A DNA stretch of 64,000 nucleotides, from the NCBI GenBank assembly GCA_014773175.1, contig VXCM01001508.1, forward strand, positions 84,527 to 148,526, in the 5' to 3' direction. Made by a program: the position numbers and the translations under genes. The notes below the pieces were generated by a model that saw nothing but the letters and a program-made list of their open reading frames with translations, made no database searches and was not told the origin of the DNA. Shown here in pieces: positions 38,580 to 50,005 of the stretch. This DNA is from Lucifuga dentata. Lineage: Eukaryota; Chordata; Actinopteri; Ophidiiformes; Bythitidae. Position 1 is the stretch's first letter. Each line of letters begins with the position of its first letter.

Positions 38580-41370
38580 CTACTCAAGAAATCAAGTACT
38601 GATGCAGTATGCCCTAATGTCAAAATTTCTGTGTCTTCTACTGGATGTGAAACTTTCCAGGGTCCCTTGCTTTTCAGCTGTATGACCTGACAGCCCTCTA
38701 TGCCCACATTTGTCGAGTGGAACGAAGTGATTTTGGTCGCATCAGTGGTAATGCGATTGTGGCTTAATGCAGCTCATTTCACTGATTAGCACAACCTTCA
38801 ACCACACAGGGGGGAAGTAGTCAGTGAAATGTGCTGCTGCTGCTGCTTGGAAGAAAATCCTGCACCATTTTCTTCAATTTGCAGACAAACTCAGCTCAGA
38901 AAGGGATTAAAGAAATCAGTGATCTCTTAGCTGTAAAACAACCAGGACTATTACACAATATCTGCAGGAAGAAAAGGAGTGATGAGACAGGATGTGCACA
39001 TCACCACACACACACACAGAATAAACCAGGCAGAGGCCAGCAAGTCATGACATGAGCATGGTGGAGAGGAGAACAACAGCAAGAGAACACAGGCGAGTAT
39101 TTACAGAGAGCATAGGAGAGTGCATACCTGGGCAATGTTGCTAAGAAAGCAGGTGTGAGAATAGATGAAAGATGAAACAATGACAGGTATAGTGAAAATA
39201 ATGAGAGGAGAGGGTATCAAAATAGGAAGGTCGAGACTTAGATTGTGTTTTGCTTGGATCTCTGGATGAGTCTATGTTACACTTGGCAGCTGGAAGCTAA
39301 AAAATAAAAAATCACCTGTGCTGTATTTTTTATTTCATTCATCCCTGATTGTCTCGCTTCATGTTCTCTCTCTCTCTCTCTCTCTCCCCCCCCCCCCCCN
39401 CCCGTCTCCCTCCTCTTACTACAGGTATTCAGGTATTTGCCCTTGGGTTGCTGCTGGTTGTGCTGAGAGGTGCAAGGTGCACTTTTGTTCTCCTGTCAGG
39501 GCCTGTATGGGCCCAGAGGGTGCTAATGAAGGACCAGGACACATCTATTGTCCCAATACATTCCATTCAATGAAGGATATTGTCAGGAGTGAGGGAGCAG
39601 CGGTGGGTGGGGGGCAAAGATATTGGGAGATCAGCTTTGCAGCCTTCGAGTTTGAGAACTGGCCAGAGGTTGTGTGTGTGTGGGGGGNGTGCAAGTGTAG
39701 AGAGCACAGATTGCCTCCCCTCTCCTCCTCCTGTCTTGTCCTGTCCTATCCTGTCCCTTGAGGTGCCGGAGGGCAGACAAATGCACCTGCCTGAAATCCA
39801 CACCCCAGGGCCAGACGCCTATCTCCCCCATCTCCAAGGTTTTACAGAATCACCGCATGTGCCACACACACCGGTGTCCCCTTACACTCTTTTAAAAGAG
39901 GAGCACACAGGGACACAGAGTTATGTTCTCCACTGTGTCTCTGAATACTCAACTTAAAATAAACGCAGAGTTATTCATCGTTCAGATGGGAATAATGTTC
40001 TTCAGAGCCAAATAAAAGCCAAATTGAAGATTTCAAAAACGGCCTCGTGGCCTTGCACAATTCAGTCTGATCACAGATTAGTGCGTCCATTTTCTCTGGT
40101 CTCATTCAGTCTGTGAACATTGACTAAATCGATCAGAAAAGTAAGGTAAAATTTGACTTTTGCTGTGGAGCTATTTTAACAGAACAACAAGCCACATGGT
40201 CCACAGAGAACATGAGGACACTTAAGCCACAGTTCTTAGAAAAAAATAAAAAATAAAATCCACGGACACTTTCTGCTCACTCCCCTTTTCTCTGTCACAC
40301 ACACAACAAATCTACGTACATATGGAGCCTCGTTCTAAGTCGCACGCTTGTATTCTACCGTCTACCGCTCATTTCATGTGTCTCGCATCATGATCACATT
40401 AGTTAGCCACAGAGATAAGCCTGCCATGTTTTCTTTGGCGTAACATGAATCGGCCCTGGATAGCTATTCTAACACTGCATGTCAGAGCACATGGCCCGGC
40501 TGATGTGCATATGTGCATAAGTGTGTGTAACCAGAGCCTCTTGTGCAAGTAGGGACAGGTGTGTCACCACCTGACCACACCTCCGGGCCACACGGCACCT
40601 CCTGTCCCCAACACCTGTCCCCATCATCTGCGCAAGGACCTGTAAACCTCTCTTAAAACACACACACACACACACCACTAAGACTGTGGTTTATCTGGGA
40701 GGAGGGCAGGTTGCTGGGCTGTGACGAGGCGATGGGGGATCAGGCGGCCTGGTGGCCAGTTTGACTGGAGTATCTGCACAGCTGTCCCTCTGAAACTAGA
40801 ACTCCATCGCTTTAAACTCGCCGTCTGCCCGTTAATGTGGAGTTGTCTCCAGACACAAGGTGACTTCAGGTCTTTAGGAGCAGATGGGAATATATCACAA
40901 CATACCTTCTCTCTTTCTCCAACAGCAACAACATTTTCCTTAAGTATCTGTGTGTGTGTGTGTGTAAGCGAGAGAGAGAGAGAGAGAGTGGGAGAGAAAG
41001 GGAGGGAGAGGTCAAAGCAGCCTGAAGACCATTGTAAATTCCTAGCTGGCTCAACCAAAGACATTCTTCTCTGGTGTTTTTCTTTCTAATCTCTATGCTC
41101 AGATTACCAGCTAGAGGGCCCGACCAGATGAGAGGAGAACAGGCTGGCATGCGTGCACGCACACACGCCCCCACACACACTCACTCAAAATCTGAAAACA
41201 CAAACACGGCAGTATGCTGTGTGTGTGTGTGTGGATGCTGCAGTATGTTAGTTAAACACATTGCAATTCTTTGCCTGTATTAACATAAATTGCGATCCAA
41301 TCAAATAGAAACACTCCAGCACCCTGAAGTCATTATCCAAGACTTGTTTTTTTTTTTTTTTAACCTGAAG
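38350..41370. other. Intergenic stretch
   Basis: Poly-T at 38546-38573, a CT/C-run join with N at 39400, a G-run join with N at 39688, CA tracts, and no supported exon. Small ORFs near 39318-39957 are repeat-driven. Confidence 0.4.
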
Positions 41371-41372
41371 AA

Positions 41373-41463
41373 AACAGCCCCCTCAGGAGAATGCTGACAG
41401 GATTCTCACGACTGCCCCAATGCCACACAAATACACACACACGCACACAGTGTTTGACCCTAT
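41373..41463. repeat. Segment duplicated at 45437-45540 (copy 1)
   Basis: Begins AACAGCCCCCTCAGGAGAAT and ends GTGTTTGACCCTAT around a CA tract. It matches the copy 4 kb downstream except for one C and the CA length. Confidence 0.85.
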
Positions 41464-41469
41464 CAGCAT

Positions 41470-42610
41470 CCCATAAAGCCTTTCCAGATGTGCCCACATC
41501 AGTTTTACTGGAGTGATGCCACTTCACTCTCTTGCTGCTACATTTGATCATAATCAGTCATCTCTAACAAAAACGGAGTAGCTGGTGAGCCTGAAGAGAT
41601 AAGGAGAAAATCAATTACACAGCAAAATATTTGAAGTTGCGACTCACCTGTCAGTGAAAAAAAATATACATTGCTGAGGCTAAATTTGTTATTTTTTTTA
41701 GCACATGCTGGTCAGTTTTAAATATGCAATTTACACTCAACAGTGCGCAAATGATTTATGCTGATGTTTTTATCCTGCCTGCTTGAATCAAAAACCCTGT
41801 GGACTTAGGTGACGCTTAGCTATAGTAACTTCTGATTTCTATTAATTTTTTTTATCTGTTTACAAGCATATTTGTCTATCCACATATTTAGTTATTTATC
41901 TATAGTTACTTTTATGTACAACTTACCCTATCCTAAACATTCTTGCTTTTTGCTTTCATGGGCTACTTTTAAGGCTTTGAAGACATTAAAAATGAAGATG
42001 GAAGAGGATTTGACTCAGCGCTGTCTATTTAGTCAGGACATTCAAATACCAGAGGTACATATTATCAGCAGTACTCATGAGTGATTATGTTATACATAGA
42101 TGTTTTAGCTACTAGGTGTAGAATGGTACAAAGGCTTTGACAGTTTTTAGATAACCTAATTCTACAATTATATATCACGGCTGTTGCTACCCAACAACAG
42201 TACAACACCAAGAGAGGATGGAAGAGAAAAAACAGAAGCAGGTTTTGGAAAATGAGAACTCTTAGAGCAGAAGATGTCCATCTAAGTGGATAGGACATTT
42301 TTATTTTGTAATTAAACTGTCAGGATTTATATTAGCAGACTCAATCTCAGACCCAATAGGCAGGTTATAGGTTTAAGTAGATTTGATAGAAAACAATCAG
42401 CTGAGGGGAGTTTTGGGGTAGAAGCTTTTAGGGTGGCAGAGGAGAAAGAAAAGTAGAGCTGGAGGTTTAGATAGTGGCTGAGAAGACAGGAGACAGAAGG
42501 ATGGACAATGAGCAATGGAGAATGGCAGGGAGACATGGCAGGCAGGCAATAAGTTAACAGGCAGGGCAGAAGTAAAATCTCAAAGGGTATCAGGGACTCA
42601 GTGATGATCT
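41470..42610. other. Intergenic stretch
   Basis: AT-rich DNA with no gene, RNA or transposon body recognised. Confidence 0.4.
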
Positions 42611-42623
42611 GTGAAGACTTTAA

Positions 42624-43217
42624 AGGACCATACTGTTCATTTGGCATGTTTGAGCCTAATATATTCAATTCTCCTTAAGTTACTAACAACCATTTCCCAA
42701 AGGATAAAACCATATTTCAGCTTTCCTGATGTTTTTGCAAAATCTCTTAATCTTTCAAAATCAAATAATCAAGCAATACACCCACCTTAAAAATCAATGT
42801 TTCACTTATTAATAGTTACGCAGTCTTATGAAGTCACGATTGTTTAAATTTTTCAATAAATGCAGGCCTTCTTTTGGGACTATATTCCCTGGTGGAGACA
42901 TAATTCACTCCGTACTTTTTATTGCGCTTAAATGCTAAAATTACATGACTTCAAAAAAAACCCAAAAAACTTGAATACACGTCTTGTTCGCAATGATGGA
43001 TTACCTATCCCAAGAATGTTTTGAGTATCAGCAAGTTGATTTTAATAGCATTCCAGAATGAACTGAAACCAATGGCTGTCTGGAAGCTAGGAAAAAAAAT
43101 TTTGATTCACTGTTCCAGTAGTATGCTAGTATGCTTTGGGAAATGATTGTCAGTAATGTCACATGTATAAAAATTGAATGTATTATGCTCAAATATGCAT
43201 GATTGCCATATGGTCCT
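42624..43217 (-). mobile_element. Kolobok/T2-like MITE, copy 2 (594 bp, inverted)
   Basis: Flanked by TTAA on both sides (42620-42623, 43218-43221). Termini AGGACCATACTG and AGGACCATATGG are inverted repeats. Its length is within one base of copy 1, and the internal GGAATATAGTCCC block shared with copies 1 and 3 is reversed here, so the insertion is in the opposite orientation. Confidence 0.75.
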
Positions 43218-43221
43218 TTAA

Positions 43222-44940
43222 GTGAGGGAGGCGATGAGGAGAAACTGAGGAGGTAATCAGGACAAGGGCAACTGTGGAAATCCAAGGCCCTTTCAGGAGA
43301 GTTGTTATGTGGAGGGTATGACACAAATAATAGGTGACTGTAATGAAATTACACTCACTGCCAATAAGTAGAGTCACACTTATAGTGTCATGAGTTCATG
43401 TTCAGGATGGAGGAGTAATGAGAAGACACATACTAATGGAATTATGAGATGATATCATGTGTTACACACAATCTAAAATAACCTTACAGAATTGGTCTAC
43501 ATGGTTTGCAGTGATGTTAAAGTGTTATTAAATTCAGAATTTTAATCCCTTTGACCTTTTTGAACTTTGGGCAATTTTATTTTGCCAGTCTTTCATTATT
43601 TTACATTTTCTATGTGTGATGCCTTGGTGAATGAATTCTTACCCACAAAAAAACTAACAAAAACAAAAGAACTAAACACAACAGAACAGAACAACTCTGT
43701 TAACTTTCTCCACCATCCTCATCCACCCACACACACAGATCCCTAACAGCTGGGTAAATTTATACCCATGTCATGGCTACAACAGACAGGGGGCTAGGAC
43801 TTAGTGTGGGCCCAGTAAGGTGCTCCAGGGTGCATAGACCACCTGTCCCCTCAAGAGTCTTCAGTCAGAGCAGAATCTCTCTCTCTCACTGGGAGTCTCT
43901 ATTGCCACAGTGATTATGAGAAGGGGATGATTACAGCTATAAGGTTGTGTCTGATTAGTTTCCCCATTTGTAGTCCCTTTACATAAAAGTAACTAAAGGG
44001 TTTTTCTCTATTAAAAACAAACGCACCATGCACTTCTTTTTACTCCTGGCTTTCTGTCCCTGCCCCCTGTTCCTTAAACTGCTGCACTAAATAACACACA
44101 ACTAATCAACCCAGAAGTAACACCTCACATTAAGGGAAAACATGAGCGGCAGGAGGAGGGTAACAAAGCAGATAAAGCATACAAGCTAAGCAATTACCCC
44201 CACTGTGCCTCACCCACCCACCCACCTTCTTGGCATAGCTAAACCTTGGTTCACACAGCGTGAGTCCTCACACTCCAACAGGTGTGAGGAGAAGAGAGAG
44301 AGGGAAAGAGTGAGCGGCTTATGGGAGTGAAAAACAGAAGATGATGAAAAGAAAGAAAAGAGAGAGCATGAGCACCTGTTTTGCACTCCAATGCCTTGCT
44401 TTTGCTGGCCCGGGCTTGCACTGCCCCACCCAGAACAACACATTCACCACTCATTCCCTGCTCAGCTATGTGAACTATAGTGCTCGGGTCAATTTTCAGG
44501 GGTATAAACAGAAATGGGAAAAGAAAATCAAAAAAGAGTAATAATCATGCTTAGTAATAAGTGATGTTTAAGGCAGTAAATCAACATGTAGGACCAAAGA
44601 GATTTTTGTTCACCTTAGAGAAGCATGAAGCAGAGCTGTGTGCAGGGAGGAGACAAATCATGTGCACAGTGCATGCATAATGACTTTAGCTGTGAAGTAA
44701 CTTAATCACAAACACAGGAAGAACGGTGGGTCAGTTATCCTGAATGCCGGATGGCAGCATCTGGCAGTTACACAGTGTCTGATAATCAACACTTTGAGAT
44801 TTCAAAGCGACATGAGATTTCAAAGCTGTAGGGAGGCCAAATTATCTGTGCCCACAATCCAGGTGCAGGTGTCAAAAACCATAAGATTATTTTAGTATTT
44901 TTGCAATTAGGCTCTACACTCACCTCAGAACAGAATTAAG
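43222..44940. other. Intergenic stretch
   Basis: No exon, RNA gene or named repeat recognised. Short GA-rich and CCCAC patches near 44212-44340. Confidence 0.4.
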
Positions 44941-44956
44941 TTTATATCTTAAACCT

Positions 44957-45110
44957 ATCGATCAATCAGAGCTTTATTGTCAAACCATCCATATACAAGT
45001 ACACAGGCGGGATGAAATGCTATTTCTCCAGGACCTCCTGATTCTACATTTAACAAAGCGCATGTAGACAAGTGCAATAACAAGACAAAGAGATAGGCAG
45101 AGAATAGTGC
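44957..45110. mobile_element. Dispersed fish repeat, TTTATTGTCA type
   Basis: The run from GAGCTTTATTGTCAAACCAT through TGAAATGCTATTTCTCCAGG resembles a short repeat I recall as widespread in teleost genomes. The family name is not certain and no ends or target duplication are visible. Confidence 0.35.
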
Positions 45111-45182
45111 AAAAGCACACGTTTATCATTAAGTATGAACACCTGTACCTATCTCTGTGAGCATGATGTCTATTAAAATTTG

Positions 45183-45495
45183 TCAAAGTTAATTAACTTA
45201 ACCGATCCTACATGGAAGAAAGTATGCCTCTGCCAGGGAATATAGTCCAGGGGAAGACAGCTTTTACCAAAAAATTAAAATGACTGCTTTCTATTGGGCA
45301 AATCTTTTCGTAGGCAAAACATTGAATTTTAAGGTGGGTGTATCACTGAAACATTTGATTTTAAAAGATTAGAGGATTTGACAAAATAACACAAAAACTA
45401 AAATTTGGTTTTATGTTTTTGGAAGTGGTTCACAGTAACAGCCCCCTCAGGAGAATGCTGACAGGATTCTCACGACTGCCCCCAATGCCACACAA

Positions 45496-45528
<33 letters not shown>

Positions 45529-45579
45529 GTTTGACCCTATTTATTGGGCTCAAATATGCTAAATCAATGGTATGGTCCT
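45183..45579 (+). mobile_element. Truncated Kolobok/T2-like MITE, copy 3, with an insertion
   Basis: It aligns with the right part of copy 1 from AAAGTTA through GGGAATATAGTCC, AGGTGGGTGTATCA and TTAGAGGAT to the terminal GGTCC next to TTAA. The left half is missing. About 104 bases (45437-45540) replace a short internal stretch and match 41373-41463 instead. Confidence 0.65.
45437..45540. repeat. Segment duplicated from 41373-41463 (copy 2, inside MITE copy 3)
   Basis: Same unique sequence on both sides of a CA tract as copy 1; it differs by one inserted C and a longer CA run. It interrupts the MITE without an obvious target-site duplication. Confidence 0.85.
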
Positions 45580-48500
45580 TAAAGGGGTAAGCAAATTGAT
45601 TGCAAGATGATTATGGTATTTTGACATTTTTTAAGCATAATATGCATATTAAAAAGCATATTATGCTTTTTAAGCATTTTATGTTTTCAGTGGTGATTTA
45701 GTTATTACAGCTTTTTCAGATGTACTGTAACATGATGCTCCACATCCAAACATGCAGAGTTTGGTTGTCTGACCAGCACAGGAAACCACAGTGAGCATAT
45801 CAGTGCTCTGGTTGTTCCTCTCACCTCTTCTTAATGTCTCCACCTTCAATCTAACAGCACACACAACAGCATGCCTACAGATCTCACTCAGGCTCATTAA
45901 CCTCCTGGTAGGGGGGATGGGGGGGTNGCAGGATCACTGCAGACTCACCCAGCAATCCTACCATGGGGGTCTGGAGCCGCAGCGTCTCACCCCCTAATGA
46001 GAGGCCATGACATGCACACATACACACACAGTTTGACCCCTCAGGACCAGCTGGAAAAGAGAGTCAGACATGCCAGCCCCAACTCCTCCTCCTCCTCCTC
46101 CTCCATTCCTCTCCCAAACTCCACACATTCCAGCCACAGTGCCACGGCTGCTGGGACAGCTAGCCGTCACCACTGGCCCGTTTGTGTCAGGGCTTGAAGT
46201 GCTCTCTTTAAATCATACCTTAACCCAGGGGAGACAGAAAGCTGGAAACACAGTACATACTTTAACATCTGATAACAACCCTGATTAGATCACACAGGGC
46301 CTTATAGAAAATCTCTTGTAAAGTTAAGTCATCAAGTGAAATGTAAAGTTTTAAAATGCATCTATTTTTTTTTTAATTTGTGAGAAAATCTGCCAGAACA
46401 GGAAGATTATTTCAACCTTTTTGAACACAAATCAACTTTTTTGCCAAGTGCAATTTTTTTGTAGCTATCTGCCTTTTCCTTTTTTGCGACAAACATATTT
46501 TCTAGAAAATTCCTTGATTTGAATTCGAAACAAGGCTGAACTAATCTCACGACATGAGCATATTCTTATTACATGTTTCCAGATAAGATGTTTAGGATTC
46601 AATATCATATTAAAAGTACTTGATAAAACAGATTTTTTGCAGTGTGCTGCTTTGCCTCCAACTGAGCCTCATCATCGTGAGCTGCTGCAGTTCCTACAAA
46701 CATATGTGATGTTTGTGATTTTAATCTTGACAAATCTAATAGGGCACCTGCTGTTTGAGCTGGTTGAGATCAGAAATCTGAAGGCAGTGACTGCTTGACT
46801 GCAATCCCAAATTTAAATGTATCTCGCTGAACCAGTTTTGGTTTAAGATATAGATTGTGAAAGAATATATTAGATCAGATTCATCAGATCACACATCAGA
46901 TTTTTGTGAGCAACAGTAAAAACCTGGGTCGCTGAAAAAAAAAAAAGGCACTATTTTTCAATCAGCACAACTGATGGGAAGTGGCAGACNGGGTTTAGAG
47001 TAGCGTTCTGCCAGAAAGGCAAGTGCAGCAGGAGGGTGAATGAGGGGTGCAGGGTCGAGAGAAGAGGCACCTTGCAACAGCTGGTCTCAATTATCTGTGG
47101 AGGGGCTGGTGAGTGTACAGGAGCATGTGCGAGTGTATGTGTGTGTGTGTGTGTTCACAGGGGGAGGGCTGAGACCACTGGCGCCAGTAGAGGAGCAACA
47201 GGTCAGGGAGGATGAAGATTATAAAAATACTAGCAGCCAGTTGGCCTTGGTTGGTGCTGCCGGTGCACAACGTGTGTGGACATACTTGCCTGCCACAGAG
47301 AATCAGTGCCACAGGATGAGGAAGAGAGTTGTGTGTGTGTGTGTGTGTGTGTGCCCCCGCAGTCATCAGGGCAGTGTTTTTCATACATCCTGTGAGATAA
47401 CCTTCCTGGCTACATAACGGGGGTGCATCCCATGTTTATGTGGTGAACACAGAATCTTTCACTAATTCAGAAAATAATAACAGGCAGAGGTAACATAATT
47501 TCATTACTTACTCCTTCACTCTAGTAAGCTTTTGTAATAAAAACAAACCACAGTATTTTATAAAAACAGCAAATGCAGCTGCTGTAATCCTCGTGTATAC
47601 TATGATACATCTGTGTGCTGCTACAATATTTAAATCAACAATAAGCATCAGTTAATATTAATCATAATCAAAAGGTGAGTGAGTTAAATATTGGATCTAA
47701 AAACTTCCAGTTATATTAAATAAAGGTGAACAGCTGCTTCATCTACCAGTAGAATTGGGCTTCTTCTCAAGAAACATAAGTGTATGGCGCCCTCAGGCGT
47801 TACACAAGTTTAAAGGCATGAGGTAAGCTTTTTTTAAATACTGAACAATTACAATCTTGTTTTCCCCCAAAAAGAAAAAGCTTGACAGGATCCCTACCTA
47901 CCTACATCCATCCATCCATCCATCCATCCATCCGTCTATCTGTCTGTCTGTCTGTCTGTCTTCCCATCCATTCATCAATCCACCCACCTACCTGTCTGTT
48001 CATTGCTTTGACTAAACATTTGATCAGTTTTTGACATTATATTTTTAAGTATCAACTAATTCATTCCCATAAGATTTTGGAATACAAGGCAGTTTTTGAA
48101 TGAAGGGTAACAATTTCACTTTCCCATAGACTCATACAGCAACATAAATAATGCATTCTATTATGCTATTAACATTCATTCTTGTTTGGACTGCTTTGCT
48201 GGATTTTAGATACATGATATATGGCTACGTCTCAATTTCCTTTTTGTGGTTTTGCATTATATTTTTCGAGTCATGTCAAGTTAAATTGTTTAGCCAATTT
48301 GATACAATATTTTGAAAATGGTTTATGTTCCCGTAATAGCAATGTTAAAATCCGCCAGTGTGCATGCAACTATACTGAAGAGTACACACACTGATCTTTG
48401 CTGATTTTCATCTAAATATACACCAGTGGTTCTCAATCCTGCTGCTCACAGCACCACGTTTTCCAGGACTGAGAAGCACTAATATATATTGTTAGGATAC

Positions 48501-49595
48501 GTTTATATGCTGAACCGTGAGGCCTCATCATTTCTCATTGGTAAATATTCAGCTCAGTTCAGGTCTTGAAAAATTCATTATTTTAAATCAAGGTGAGCAA
48601 TGTGTCCACGCCCTCTGGTGGTGAAAATGTTAACTACATGTCAATGTGACAGGAGAGAGATTTATTTTCAAACCAAGCAATCACAATCTTTTACATCCTC
48701 TCTCAATATGATTTACTTTTAAACTTTTCTGATATTTGGTTATTTCCACTTTCAAAAATGTATATTTCTTTTGTAAACAACAACCAAAACAAAATAGCAA
48801 ACAGCATTTGAGGTAAATGGGAAGAGGCTGGGTTGCATTTTGGTAAAAGGAAACTATAAAAGGCAACCAAAATATGTCTAAACTGCAGTCAGACAGATAG
48901 CTGAAGAAAGCACGGGGCGAGCTGAGTTACTTACTGTGAGTATAATAAATAAAGCACTACAACTACAAACCTCTCATTCAAAATAAATACTTTCAAAGTC
49001 AAAATAAGATCTAATAGATTTTACAAATAAATTCACATGTAAAAATCAAACACCACTAGATGCTTGGAATCCAAAAACCTCAAATTAAATACGCACATTA
49101 AAAATTAGATCTCATCACCCGTATTGTAATGCTTTACAGCTTTCCAGTAATTAAGAAGAACACACAAAGTATATGCTCATAACCTGACTGCAGATTTGAC
49201 AAATCATTATGAAACCCTTTTTTAAAAGGGGCTTCATGCAAAAGAAGAAAAAAAAAAACACAAATGAAGCTTCATGGTGAATAAAACAATGCCCTGAAAT
49301 ATATAGCAAACTATTCATTTTCATGTTATGAAGTATAACTGTAAATCAATCATGATTGTTCAGAATATCTTTAAACTATTATAAGTTTATGACAAGTCGG
49401 TTGCAGCTGCAAATTGAAAGAGAAGTCTCTAATAAAAGTGATTAAAAAACTACAATTAAAAAAACAAAAAAGATAGTGCACAATATTGAACAGGGACCTA
49501 TTTTATGAAAAAAAAAAAACAACAAAAAAAACTGAATACGAGCCCTGAAAATACAAAATTAAAAATAATTTCTTCTTCTTCTTTTAAATAGTAAA
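45580..49595. other. Intergenic stretch
   Basis: Holds an AT-rich inverted repeat at 45633-45668, one-N gaps at 45927 and 46990, GT tracts at 47138-47153 and 47331-47351, and a (CATC)n/(TGTC)n compound repeat at 47907-47960. No coding exon was recognised. Confidence 0.45.
47907..47960. repeat. (CATC)n/(TGTC)n compound microsatellite
   Basis: Seven CATC units pass directly into five TGTC units. Confidence 0.85.
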
Positions 49596-49602
49596 AACTG
49601 TT

Positions 49603-49608
49603 TTTATT
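49603..49608 (-). terminator. samhd1 polyadenylation signal
   Basis: AATAAA on the minus strand, 123 bases after the samhd1 stop codon; the first canonical signal downstream of the gene. Confidence 0.5.
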
Positions 49609-49730
49609 ACTTCAAGCAGGACTTTGTTGTGCTCATCAACACACTGAGCTTGTAGAAAAGCTGAACATTCCCTTAGTAACATTGTCTCACCACTAATGAA
49701 TAACGGGGGGGGTTTGGTCTCCTCGTCTTA

Positions 49731-49952
49731 CTAGAAAAGCTTAGTTTTGACATTGCTTTGTCCGTTCACCTTCGCCCAGTTTATTGCTCTGCAGCCTTCA
49801 TCTTCACCATCCTCACCTTCCTTCTTGTTGGACCAGCTGGGTTTCAGAGGGGTGAGCTCGGGCGCAATTATGTCTCCATCCTATGGGAGAACAAACTTCT
49901 TTAGACAAGCACATTAGAGCAGCCCGGGAGGTGTGTGTGTGTGTGTGGGGGN

Positions 49953-50005
<53 letters not shown>

